A stretch of DNA of 64,000 nucleotides from NCBI GenBank assembly GCA_965119745.1, contig OZ221973.1, forward strand, positions 1,922,001 through 1,986,000, read 5' to 3'. Below the pieces are notes generated by a model. That model saw only the letters and a list, made by a program, of their open reading frames with translations, had not been told where the DNA came from and made no database searches. The translations under genes and the position numbers were made by a program. The DNA is from CAJFUR01 sp904420575. Lineage in GTDB: Bacteria > Actinomycetota > Coriobacteriia > Coriobacteriales > Eggerthellaceae. Of the stretch, positions 49,757 to 56,805 are shown piece by piece; position 1 is the stretch's first letter; every line of letters starts with the position of its first letter.

Positions 49757-50494
49757 ATGGGCGGAGGCGCTGGGAACGGGGAGGGCTGCACGGAAGGGGC
49801 CGGTTGCGCGCAGGGAGTGGGGGAGGGAGCGCCCCCGACGGCGCTGCGGCGCGACGAGTCCGGCGACCTGCGCATCGATGCGGGCTTCTGCCTGCAGTTC
49901 CTGCGCGACGTGCGCGACGTGGCGTTCGCGACGGTGGACGGGGACGGGCTTCCCGCGGTGCGGGTCGTCGACGTCATGATGGTGGACGAAGGCCGGCTCT
50001 ACTTTGTGGCCTCCCGCGGCAAGGCGTTCTACGACCAGGTCATGCGCACGCGCTTCGTGGCGATCGTGGGTCAGACGTCCGACTTCCGCACCTGCCGGCT
50101 GCGCGGCCCGGTGGAGCACCCCGACGACCCTGCCGAACAGCGCCGCCTCGTCGACCGCGTGTTCGAGCTGAACCCGTCCATGGCCGAGCTCTATCCGGGC
50201 GATGCGCGCTACGTGCTGGAGGCGTTCTTTGTGGAACACGGCCAGGGCGAGTACTTCGACCTCGGGCGCTACCCGCTTGTGCGCGCCTCGTTCACACTGG
50301 GAGGCGAACCCGTCGAACGCGACGGCTTCGTCGTGGGTGCGGGCTGCATCGGCTGCGGGACGTGCGTGAACGCCTGCCCGCAGGGCTGCATCGTTCTCGG
50401 CGACGACGGCCGGGCCCGCATCGTCCAGGAGCACTGCCTGCGCTGCGGCCGCTGCCGCGAAGTCTGCCCGGCCGGCGCCGTCGAGACGCGGTAA
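49757..50494 (+). CDS. FMN-binding split-barrel protein fused to a two-cluster ferredoxin
   Basis: 245 residues from ATG 49,757, 7 bases after AAGGAG. After a Gly-rich N-terminus, residues 30-170 resemble the pyridoxamine-phosphate-oxidase-like flavin fold (VAFATVDGDGLPAVRVVDVMM, LYFVASRGKAFYDQV). The C-terminal 60 residues carry two [4Fe-4S] motifs, CIGCGTCVNACPQGC and CLRCGRCREVCP. Suggests a small flavin electron-transfer enzyme. Follows the sirtuin-like gene in the same direction after 111 bases. Partner unknown. Confidence 0.85.
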   Translation: MGGGAGNGEGCTEGAGCAQGVGEGAPPTALRRDESGDLRIDAGFCLQFLRDVRDVAFATVDGDGLPAVRVVDVMMVDEGRLYFVASRGKAFYDQVMRTRFVAIVGQTSDFRTCRLRGPVEHPDDPAEQRRLVDRVFELNPSMAELYPGDARYVLEAFFVEHGQGEYFDLGRYPLVRASFTLGGEPVERDGFVVGAGCIGCGTCVNACPQGCIVLGDDGRARIVQEHCLRCGRCREVCPAGAVETR

Positions 50495-50580
50495 GGGTCG
50501 GCCGGCGGCCGGCGCGCCTCCATCCCGGCGCTGCAGGCGCGCTTCGGGTAGAATGGACGTCCGAAAGAAGGAGGCCGCCC

Positions 50581-51273
50581 ATGTCCGTCAACCCCGCCGC
50601 CCCGCACGCCGCACCGCGCCCCGTGCCCGCGTCGCCTGCGATTCCGGGCGAGCTTGCGGGCGCAGACGGCCTCGCTGCATGGATCGAACGCGAGTGCGAT
50701 GGGGAGCCAATCGTCGCGCACGTCCTTCTGGAAGGCGACGATGCGTCGGGAACCGACTTCTCGCTGCTCGAACTGGCCGAGTCGCGCGTGCGGGACTGCC
50801 GGTACGCAAGCTGCGACTTTTCGCGCGCCCTGTTCTCCGACGTGGCCTTTTCCGGCTGCGATTTCTCGAACGCCGACTTCTCCGAAGCGAACTTCACGCG
50901 CTGCACCTTCGCTTCGTGCAAGTTCACGGGCGCGAACTTCTTCGGTGCCGTCCTGCGCCGGGTGGAGGCGGGCGACTCGACGTTCGCCTACGCGTCGCTC
51001 GCGAAGGCGCGGCTCGAAGACTTCTCGGCGCGCGCCTCCGACTGCTCGCATGCCGACATCGCCGAAGCGCGCCTCAAGCGCATCGCGTTCGACGACGTGC
51101 GCTTCGCGGGCACGAGCTTCTTCCGCACCTCGCTCGCCGGTGTCGATTTGACCGCCTGCCAGCTGGCCGGCATCGTGCTGTCGGACGCCATGGGCGAGCT
51201 TTCCGGCTGCATGATGGACCTCTACCAGGCCGCCGGCATCGCCCAGCGCTTAGGCGTGGTCATCAAGGACTGA
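50581..51273 (+). CDS. Pentapeptide repeat protein
   Basis: 230 residues, start after GAAGGAG, with a TAGAAT -10 at 50,549. From about residue 60 it has the A(D/N)LXX-type pattern: CDFSRALFSD, CDFSNADFSEANFTRC, CKFTGANFFGA, forming a right-handed quadrilateral beta-helix. Such proteins include gyrase-protecting (Qnr/MfpA) proteins and many of unknown role; nothing here decides. N-terminus is Ala/Pro-rich. Confidence 0.88.
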   Translation: MSVNPAAPHAAPRPVPASPAIPGELAGADGLAAWIERECDGEPIVAHVLLEGDDASGTDFSLLELAESRVRDCRYASCDFSRALFSDVAFSGCDFSNADFSEANFTRCTFASCKFTGANFFGAVLRRVEAGDSTFAYASLAKARLEDFSARASDCSHADIAEARLKRIAFDDVRFAGTSFFRTSLAGVDLTACQLAGIVLSDAMGELSGCMMDLYQAAGIAQRLGVVIKD

Positions 51274-51282
51274 CGGCCGGGC

Positions 51283-51450
51283 TCAAGCTTGCGGCGGCTT
51301 GCGCCGCTCGATCTCGTCGTGCGCCTCGAGGATGGCCTTCTTCACCGCCGCCTTGACGACCATGTAGGCCACCAGCGCCGCAATCGCGATGAAGAGCACG
51401 TACACGAACACGATGAACAGTTCCGGAATGCCTGCGCCCAGGATCTTCAT
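51283..51450 (-). CDS. Small single-span membrane protein
   Basis: 55 residues, start after AAAGGCGGG. One hydrophobic segment (residues 8-34) and a charged C-terminal helix (AVKKAILEAHDEIERR). Convergent with the pentapeptide gene. Real by start signal and composition. Function unknown. Confidence 0.6.
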   Translation of the reverse strand: MKILGAGIPELFIVFVYVLFIAIAALVAYMVVKAAVKKAILEAHDEIERRKPPQA

Positions 51451-51744
51451 GATGCCCGCCTTTCCTCGGTTCCCGCCATCATACCATCGCCGCCCGCACC
51501 CCGTCTCGCCCCATCGCGCTGCGGCGCGCGCCGGCCGGCCGGCGCCTACTCGGAGGAGGTGACGATCTGCAAGCGCTCGGGCAGGTCGAGAACTGCCCCT
51601 TCCTTTGGCTATTATGTTGCAGTGGCCTGTCGAGTACAAGAAAGGCCCGACTGGTCACTGTGCGCCGTTGTGTTCGAACAAGCACGCAGGTTCGGGGTAC
51701 ACTCGTCCCATGACAGGGGAGGATTCGTTCGAAGGAGGCGCGCT

Positions 51745-52251
51745 ATGCCGGAAATCGGCCAGAAGGTTCGCGTTCACTATACGGGCAGGTTCGACGACGG
51801 GACCGTATTCAACAGCAGCATCCGGTGCGGCGAGCCGATCGAGCTGGTGCTGGGGAGGATGGAGATGCCTCCTGCTTTCGAGGAGGCCGTCTGCAAGCTG
51901 GGCGTGCGCGAGAAGACGAGCATCGACATTCCCATGGACGAGGCATATGGGCGCTACGACGAGTCGCTGATCGAAGCGGTGCCAGAAGATGCGTTCCCCC
52001 ACGCCCGCCAGCTGCCGGTGGGAAGCTATATCGCGCTGTCGACTCCGGCAGGCACTATGCGGGTGAAAGTCCTCAAGATCGAGGACGGCCTGATCTACTT
52101 CGACCACAACCACGAGCTTGCCGGCAAGAATCTGCACTTCGACATCCAGCTGATAGCCGTCGATCAAGAATCGGCCATCGAACGCGAGAAGCACGCCGAT
52201 GGCTGTGCGTGCGGATGCGGAAAGCTCAAGCAATCGCTTTGCAGCGAGTGA
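51745..52251 (+). CDS. FKBP-type peptidyl-prolyl isomerase, SlyD-like
   Basis: 168 residues, start after AAGGAGG. Begins VRVHYTGRFDDGTVFNSS, has an insert-in-flap domain and the SlyD signature FDHNHELAGKNLHFDI (about residue 115). The tail HADGCACGCGK with three cysteines resembles the metal-binding C-terminus of SlyD, which delivers nickel to hydrogenase and assists folding. The 294 bases upstream hold a TACACT -10 candidate near 51,700 and no gene. Confidence 0.92.
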   Translation: MPEIGQKVRVHYTGRFDDGTVFNSSIRCGEPIELVLGRMEMPPAFEEAVCKLGVREKTSIDIPMDEAYGRYDESLIEAVPEDAFPHARQLPVGSYIALSTPAGTMRVKVLKIEDGLIYFDHNHELAGKNLHFDIQLIAVDQESAIEREKHADGCACGCGKLKQSLCSE

Positions 52252-52265
52252 GGGGCCGTTCGCGC

Positions 52266-52553
52266 TCAGGCCGTCGGCAGGGAGACCCCGGACGGAGCGG
52301 GCTTTCCGGTAGAGACGTTGATCCAAACCCCCGCGCGCTTCACGAACAGCGGGCGCAGAACGACTCCTCCGCCGTGGCGGCCCGTTCCCAGGTAGACGAC
52401 ATCCCGAAAACCCGTTTCGGGAACCCATGTGTTCGGTTCCGCTTCTGCGTAGGAACGCCCGTCTGCGCCGATGAGCCTGTTGCCCGGTGCGTCGATGTCG
52501 CAGACCGCGACCTCGGGAAACTCGGGGATGATCCTGTCGCCTGCGTTTCTCAT
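52266..52553 (-). CDS. Small unrecognised protein at the end of the second Mo cluster
   Basis: 95 residues, start after AAGGAG. No known domain. Gly/Val-rich with VVYLGTGRHGGGVVLRP and a NTWVPETGF segment, suggesting a small beta-rich soluble protein. Last gene of the minus-strand cluster, after a 13-bp hairpin. Confidence 0.6.
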   Translation of the reverse strand: MRNAGDRIIPEFPEVAVCDIDAPGNRLIGADGRSYAEAEPNTWVPETGFRDVVYLGTGRHGGGVVLRPLFVKRAGVWINVSTGKPAPSGVSLPTA

Positions 52554-52594
52554 GCCCGCTCCTTGGACGAAGGTCGTTTTCGGCAGATGCTCGC

Positions 52595-52626
52595 CATGCT
52601 GGGGAGAGCCCTGTCTCCCCAGCATG
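52595..52626 (-). terminator. 13-bp hairpin between the MFS gene and the last small gene
   Basis: CATGCTGGGGAGA and TCTCCCCAGCATG pair perfectly with a 6-base loop. No T-run. Probably partial terminator or 3'-end protector. Confidence 0.6.
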
Positions 52627-52636
52627 AGCCCAATGC

Positions 52637-54073
52637 TTAATCCTGGTCCAACTTCTTCAGGCGCAGGGCGAACACGAGCGCTGCAGCCGCAGTGACGATG
52701 GACACCGTCAATGCGACAGGCATGCCGCCGACGACGCCCATCGTTCCCAAGATGACCGTGTAGACGGCCGTGCCGATGGATCCGCCGAGGTTTTGCCCCA
52801 CCTGGATGAGCGAGTTGCCCTGCACGCGGATGTCGGCAGGGAGCTGGATCTGCGGCCCGGCCGAGAACGCCGAGCTCTGCACGCTGTTGTAGCAGCCTGC
52901 AACCAACATGATGACGTAGATGACGAATATGTTGGCATCGGGGGCGACGAACGCCAGCAACGCGCCTGCGACGAGGATGCGCATGATGCAGCCAAACGAC
53001 AGCACGCCGCGCGCGTTGCCCGCCTTCCCGATCATGCGGCCGAAGATCGGGCTCAGGAAGAGCCCGGCCACGGAGTAGAGCGTGGTGGTCAGCCCCGCTT
53101 CGACGGCCGAGCAGCCCATGGCCGTGATCACGTACATGGGCAGGAAGAAGAACACCGCCATGTTCGAGAACATGCAGAAGAAATTGGCGATGCCGAAACT
53201 CAAGGTGTTGCGGTTCTTGAGTGCCGTCGCGGGGATGATGGCGTCTCCCTGCTTTCTGCGAATGACCAGGACGAGCGCGATCAAGGCCGCAAGCGCCACG
53301 ACGAACAGGGCATTGCTGGCCATGCTGCCGAACGGCACGAAACTCGTTCCCAGCGAGAGTCCCGAGATGAGCGCCGAGAGGAAGACGACGACCGCGATGG
53401 TGCCCGCCACGTCGAACTTGCCAGCGGCGCTGGCCATGTCGGCGGCCTCCTCTTTGGTCGCCTTGACGCCGAAGAACACCATGAGTCCGCCAACGAGCAG
53501 GATGGGCCAGATGACGTGGCAGACGATCCGCCAGCTGAAGGCGTCCATGATGAAGCCGCCCAACACGGGGCCGGCCAGCATGCCGATGGCCATCATGGTG
53601 CCGCAGACGCCCAGGTAGGTGCCGGCTTTCTTCTGGTCGTACATGTCGCGGATCATCGAGTAGCCCAGAACGAAGATGCCTGCGCTCACGAAGCCCCACA
53701 GCGTCGACGGCACGACGAGCGCCATCATGGTGGGAGAGAACGCGCGGGCGAAGATGACGGCCGCGCCGATGAGCAGCGACGCGGTGAACAGCGGCCGCTT
53801 GATGGCCGGGTTCTTTGCGCCTAGATAGCCCCACAGCGGCATGACGGCGACGCTGACGATGCCGGACAACGTGCTGGCCAGCGAATAGTAGTCCAGTCCT
53901 CCGATGTCTGCCACCGCGACCGGCAGCAAGGTGGACAGCGTCGACGACTGCACGATAGAGCCGACGACGGCAATGTAGATGCCGATGAGCGTGAGGGTTT
54001 TCTTCGCCGTCGGCGCCGCTTCGAATGGGTTGCGTGTCGACGGGGACGGGTCGTGCTTGGCGTTCGTTTCCAT
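52637..54073 (-). CDS. MFS transporter, DHA2/EmrB-QacA type
   Basis: 478 residues and about 14 membrane segments. Motif A-like loop WGYLGAKNPAIKRP, and motif C-type GPVLGGFIMDAFSWR (about residue 168), typical of antiporters. Sits in the second Mo cluster, so exchange of the aromatic substrate and product is a reasonable guess. Confidence 0.87.
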   Translation of the reverse strand: METNAKHDPSPSTRNPFEAAPTAKKTLTLIGIYIAVVGSIVQSSTLSTLLPVAVADIGGLDYYSLASTLSGIVSVAVMPLWGYLGAKNPAIKRPLFTASLLIGAAVIFARAFSPTMMALVVPSTLWGFVSAGIFVLGYSMIRDMYDQKKAGTYLGVCGTMMAIGMLAGPVLGGFIMDAFSWRIVCHVIWPILLVGGLMVFFGVKATKEEAADMASAAGKFDVAGTIAVVVFLSALISGLSLGTSFVPFGSMASNALFVVALAALIALVLVIRRKQGDAIIPATALKNRNTLSFGIANFFCMFSNMAVFFFLPMYVITAMGCSAVEAGLTTTLYSVAGLFLSPIFGRMIGKAGNARGVLSFGCIMRILVAGALLAFVAPDANIFVIYVIMLVAGCYNSVQSSAFSAGPQIQLPADIRVQGNSLIQVGQNLGGSIGTAVYTVILGTMGVVGGMPVALTVSIVTAAAALVFALRLKKLDQD

Positions 54074-54106
54074 ATCCTCTCCTTCGATGGGGCGAGCTGA
54101 GCGAGA

Positions 54107-54133
54107 CCGGAGCCGCCCTGCGGACGGCTCCGG
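54107..54133 (-). terminator. 9-bp hairpin between VOC and MFS genes
   Basis: CCGGAGCCG and CGGCTCCGG pair perfectly with a 9-base loop. Confidence 0.5.
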
Positions 54134-54161
54134 CGGTGCGGGCAGGGGATGCGGTCGGAAC

Positions 54162-54680
54162 CTAGGACCCCATCGCCCGGTACGGATCGGTTCCGTCCCA
54201 ATCCCGTGCCAGATTGCGACAGAGGTCGACCAGGTACGGCTGCGGGTTGTGGATCTCGACGTAGTGCCCCCACGCGTCGAGACAGTCGATGTAGGCCACG
54301 GTCAGGCCCCCGCTCGACTCCATGAGCATGGCCACCTCGAAGCCGGCCTCGGCGAAATCCCTGATTGCGGCGTCGAAGTCGTCAACCCACACAGAGAAGT
54401 GGTTGAAGCCCGTGCGGCCGGGCACCGTGTAGGGCGTGGGACCGTCGCTGGTGGGTTTGATGAGCTCGATCTGCAGGTCGCCGTACATGCCGTAGGCGAC
54501 GTCGACGATGTTTCGCACCTCCTGGCCGCGGAACAGCGTGCGTTTCGGCTCGGGAGCGCTGAAGTGGATGAACGGCCCGGAGCCGAACAGCGCCGAATGG
54601 GCCCGTGCCGCCTGCTCCAGATCGTCGACTACGTAGCCGAGCTGGTTGACGGCGTACTTGTTCAAAAGCCTCTCGTACAT
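54162..54680 (-). CDS. VOC (glyoxalase-fold) protein
   Basis: 172 residues, start after GGAGG. Two babbab-type VOC modules: YVVDDLEQAARAHSALFGSGPF then GFNHFSVWVDDFDAAIRDFAEAGFEV, with candidate metal ligands (His in FNHFS, Glu in YVEIHNP). Related to methylmalonyl-CoA epimerase and lactoylglutathione lyase. Inside the Mo cluster a role as isomerase or lyase on a ring intermediate is possible but unproven. Confidence 0.85.
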   Translation of the reverse strand: MYERLLNKYAVNQLGYVVDDLEQAARAHSALFGSGPFIHFSAPEPKRTLFRGQEVRNIVDVAYGMYGDLQIELIKPTSDGPTPYTVPGRTGFNHFSVWVDDFDAAIRDFAEAGFEVAMLMESSGGLTVAYIDCLDAWGHYVEIHNPQPYLVDLCRNLARDWDGTDPYRAMGS

Positions 54681-54716
54681 GGGAAGCCTCCGTATTCTCG
54701 ATATGCTCGACAGAAG

Positions 54717-54747
54717 GAGCCCGTGCCGCCACTGACGGCACGGGCTC
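54717..54747 (-). terminator. 12-bp hairpin between SDR and VOC genes
   Basis: GAGCCCGTGCCG and CGGCACGGGCTC pair perfectly with a 7-base loop. Confidence 0.6.
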
Positions 54748-54764
54748 GGCAAACAAACGGCCCT

Positions 54765-55577
54765 CTACCCGCGAACCATGGTGTTGCCGCCGTTGATGGC
54801 GAATATCTGCCCGGTGATGTACTGCGACATGTCGCTGGCCAAGAACACCATCGCCGGTGCGATGTCGACGTCGGCATCGCCCATGTCGCCCTTGATGGGA
54901 TGCTTTGCGCGTCTCGAGGCCTGGAACGCCTCGCGGGCCTCGGGCTCCATGTGCGAGACGTAAGCCCTGTACATGGGCGTCTTTATGGTGGGCATGACGG
55001 AATTGCAGCGGATGTTGTAGGCGTGGCCCCATTCGGTGGCTATCACGCGCGTCCATGTGGCGACGCCCGCCTTCGCTGACGAGTACAGCCCGTCGTTCGC
55101 GGCCCCCGAGAGCGCCGTCTCAGAACTGTAGTTCACGATGACGCCCGCTCCGTATTCCTGCATCAAGCGGCACGCCACCTGGTCGACCAGGATGGTGCCC
55201 CACATGTCGTTGTCGAAGATGAAGTCGTAATCCTCGCGCGTGTATTGGATCGCCGGTCTCATGGCCTGCATTTTCGCGGCGCAGTGGATGAGGACGTCGA
55301 GGCCTCCCATGTCCTCCTTTGCTTTCGAAAACGCAGCCTCCACCTCTTCCTCGACGGCGATGTCGCAGTTGACGTAGGTGCAGGTTCCCGGGCCATGGGC
55401 GTTCGCCTCGTCGGCGAACGCCTTGCCTTCCGCATCCTTGATGTCGATGGAGGTGACGGTGGCGCCTTGGCGGACGAACTCGTCGACCGTGGCGGAGCCG
55501 ATGCCTCCCGCGCCTCCCGTGACGATGATCTTCTTGCCTTCGAGCAGGTTCTTTCCTTCAAGCAATGCCAAACCCAT
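54765..55577 (-). CDS. Short-chain dehydrogenase/reductase
   Basis: 270 residues, start after AGAGGAG. NAD(P) loop TGGAGGIGSA (about residue 24), Asp after strand 2 (IDIKD) favouring NAD(H), catalytic YSSAK with Ser in NYSSETALSG. Ends INGGNTMVRG. Next to a transhydroxylase-like Mo enzyme it could reduce a ring or keto intermediate, as phloroglucinol reductase (also an SDR) does in the pyrogallol pathway. No cyclohydrolase is in the window, so that is only a hint. Confidence 0.9.
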   Translation of the reverse strand: MGLALLEGKNLLEGKKIIVTGGAGGIGSATVDEFVRQGATVTSIDIKDAEGKAFADEANAHGPGTCTYVNCDIAVEEEVEAAFSKAKEDMGGLDVLIHCAAKMQAMRPAIQYTREDYDFIFDNDMWGTILVDQVACRLMQEYGAGVIVNYSSETALSGAANDGLYSSAKAGVATWTRVIATEWGHAYNIRCNSVMPTIKTPMYRAYVSHMEPEAREAFQASRRAKHPIKGDMGDADVDIAPAMVFLASDMSQYITGQIFAINGGNTMVRG

Positions 55578-55592
55578 GATGATCACTCCTCT

Positions 55593-55609
55593 TGCGGCCT
55601 CGGGCCGCA
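55593..55609 (-). terminator. 7-bp hairpin between zinc-ribbon and SDR genes
   Basis: TGCGGCC-TCG-GGCCGCA, perfect arms, next to the SDR Shine-Dalgarno. Confidence 0.5.
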
Positions 55610-55630
55610 CGCGTTGTTGTGGAAGTGCCG

Positions 55631-55852
55631 TTACATCTGAGGGGGAGAAGGCGGTTGCGGGCGTCCGGGCGCTTGCGGGTCTCCCGGTGCGGCAGGGATT
55701 CGGGGTGCGCTGGGTGCTGCGATGTTTGCTGCATCGAGCTTCGCCTGGTCGGCGTCGAAGTCGGTCTTCTTCAGCTCAAGCGGCTCTCCGCACTGCTCGC
55801 ACGTTTTTGCGATGGGCTTGTTGAGCTTGCCGCACGCGGGGCATTTGTTCAT
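55631..55852 (-). CDS. Small zinc-ribbon protein with proline-rich tail
   Basis: 73 residues, start after AGAGG. Two CxxC knuckles, CPACGK and CEQCGE, form a zinc ribbon or rubredoxin-like site. The second half is Ala/Pro-rich (PAAPGDPQAPG). Placed between the Fe-S subunit and the SDR, so perhaps an electron carrier or assembly factor; not recognised. Confidence 0.7.
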   Translation of the reverse strand: MNKCPACGKLNKPIAKTCEQCGEPLELKKTDFDADQAKLDAANIAAPSAPRIPAAPGDPQAPGRPQPPSPPQM

Positions 55853-55924
55853 GGAAACCTCTGCTGGTCTGAAGCACATGGTTCGCAACCTCTTTCTCGA
55901 TCGATTGGTCGACCGCATCGAGAA

Positions 55925-55974
55925 CGGCTCCTGCCGCCCGCAGCGTCCGTTTCCCGGCGAAGCGGCAGGAGCCG
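55925..55974 (-). terminator. 13-bp hairpin between Fe-S subunit and zinc-ribbon genes
   Basis: CGGCTCCTGCCGC and GCGGCAGGAGCCG pair perfectly across a 24-base loop. Confidence 0.6.
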
Positions 55975-55988
55975 ATGCAGTCGGGGGT

Positions 55989-56789
55989 TTACGCCAAGGC
56001 GATGTCGCCCAGGCCCTGGTCCTTCTCCTTGGTCGAGGTCTCGACCACCTTTCTCTTGCCGCCGGCCTCGATGGTCACCGTCCAGTCGGCGTCGGGCAGG
56101 CCGCGCAACCAGAAGTCTCCCCAGTCGTCGGTGACCGCGGTGAACGTTCCGCCTTCGCCTGTCGCCGTCACCTGGGCGCCGATGACGACCTCCTTGGTTT
56201 CGGGGTCGTACACCGTGGCGGCGATGAACTTCTTGGGCATGCCGCGGTAGAACACGCGGGGCTTGGTCCCCCATTCGGGATGCAGCACCTCGGTGCCTTC
56301 GAGGTCGAGGTCGGCCTCCTCGCCGAACGTGATGACATTGACATGGCAGTTGTCCACGCAGCGCGGGATGCTGATGGGTTCGTCGCCGTCTAGCAGGTGC
56401 GCGCACCCCGTGCATTTCTGCGGGATGTTCAGCTCGTCGTTCCAATACACGGCGTGGTACGGACAAGCGTCCACGATGGCTTTCTGGCCCTTGGCCTTCA
56501 CCGGATCGATGAGCACCAGGCCGTCGGGACGGCGGTAGACCGCTCCGTCCTTGGCCGCTTTCATGCAAGGCGCGTTCTCGCAGTGGTTGCACATGACAGG
56601 CAGGTACGTGACCTTGACGTGCGGTGCGGCGCCTCGTTCGTACTGGTGCACCTTGAGCCAGAACTGGCCGACTTCGGGTTGGGGCTTCGCATACGGCGAC
56701 CAGTCGTTGCCGACGTGCTCGTCCTTGCAGCCTATCTGGCAATCGTGGCAGCCCACGCACTTCGTCAAGTCGATCAGAAATGCTTTCAT
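55989..56789 (-). CDS. Fe-S subunit of the second Mo enzyme
   Basis: 266 residues. Same architecture as the protein at 23,796: CVGCHDCQIGCK, CNHCENAPC, CPYHAVY, CTGC...CVDNCHVN for three [4Fe-4S] clusters, then a transthyretin-like beta domain from about residue 180 (FIAATVYDPETKEVVIGAQV, GDFWLRGLPDADW). Starts 16 bases after the large-subunit stop, the only junction in this cluster without a hairpin. Confidence 0.9.
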   Translation of the reverse strand: MKAFLIDLTKCVGCHDCQIGCKDEHVGNDWSPYAKPQPEVGQFWLKVHQYERGAAPHVKVTYLPVMCNHCENAPCMKAAKDGAVYRRPDGLVLIDPVKAKGQKAIVDACPYHAVYWNDELNIPQKCTGCAHLLDGDEPISIPRCVDNCHVNVITFGEEADLDLEGTEVLHPEWGTKPRVFYRGMPKKFIAATVYDPETKEVVIGAQVTATGEGGTFTAVTDDWGDFWLRGLPDADWTVTIEAGGKRKVVETSTKEKDQGLGDIALA

Positions 56790-56805
56790 CTCGTCCTCTC
56801 CTTCC

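Noticed and set aside
51605..51744. TTCGAACAAGCACG near the FKBP gene as a LexA box
   Set aside because: Only the left half-site matches.
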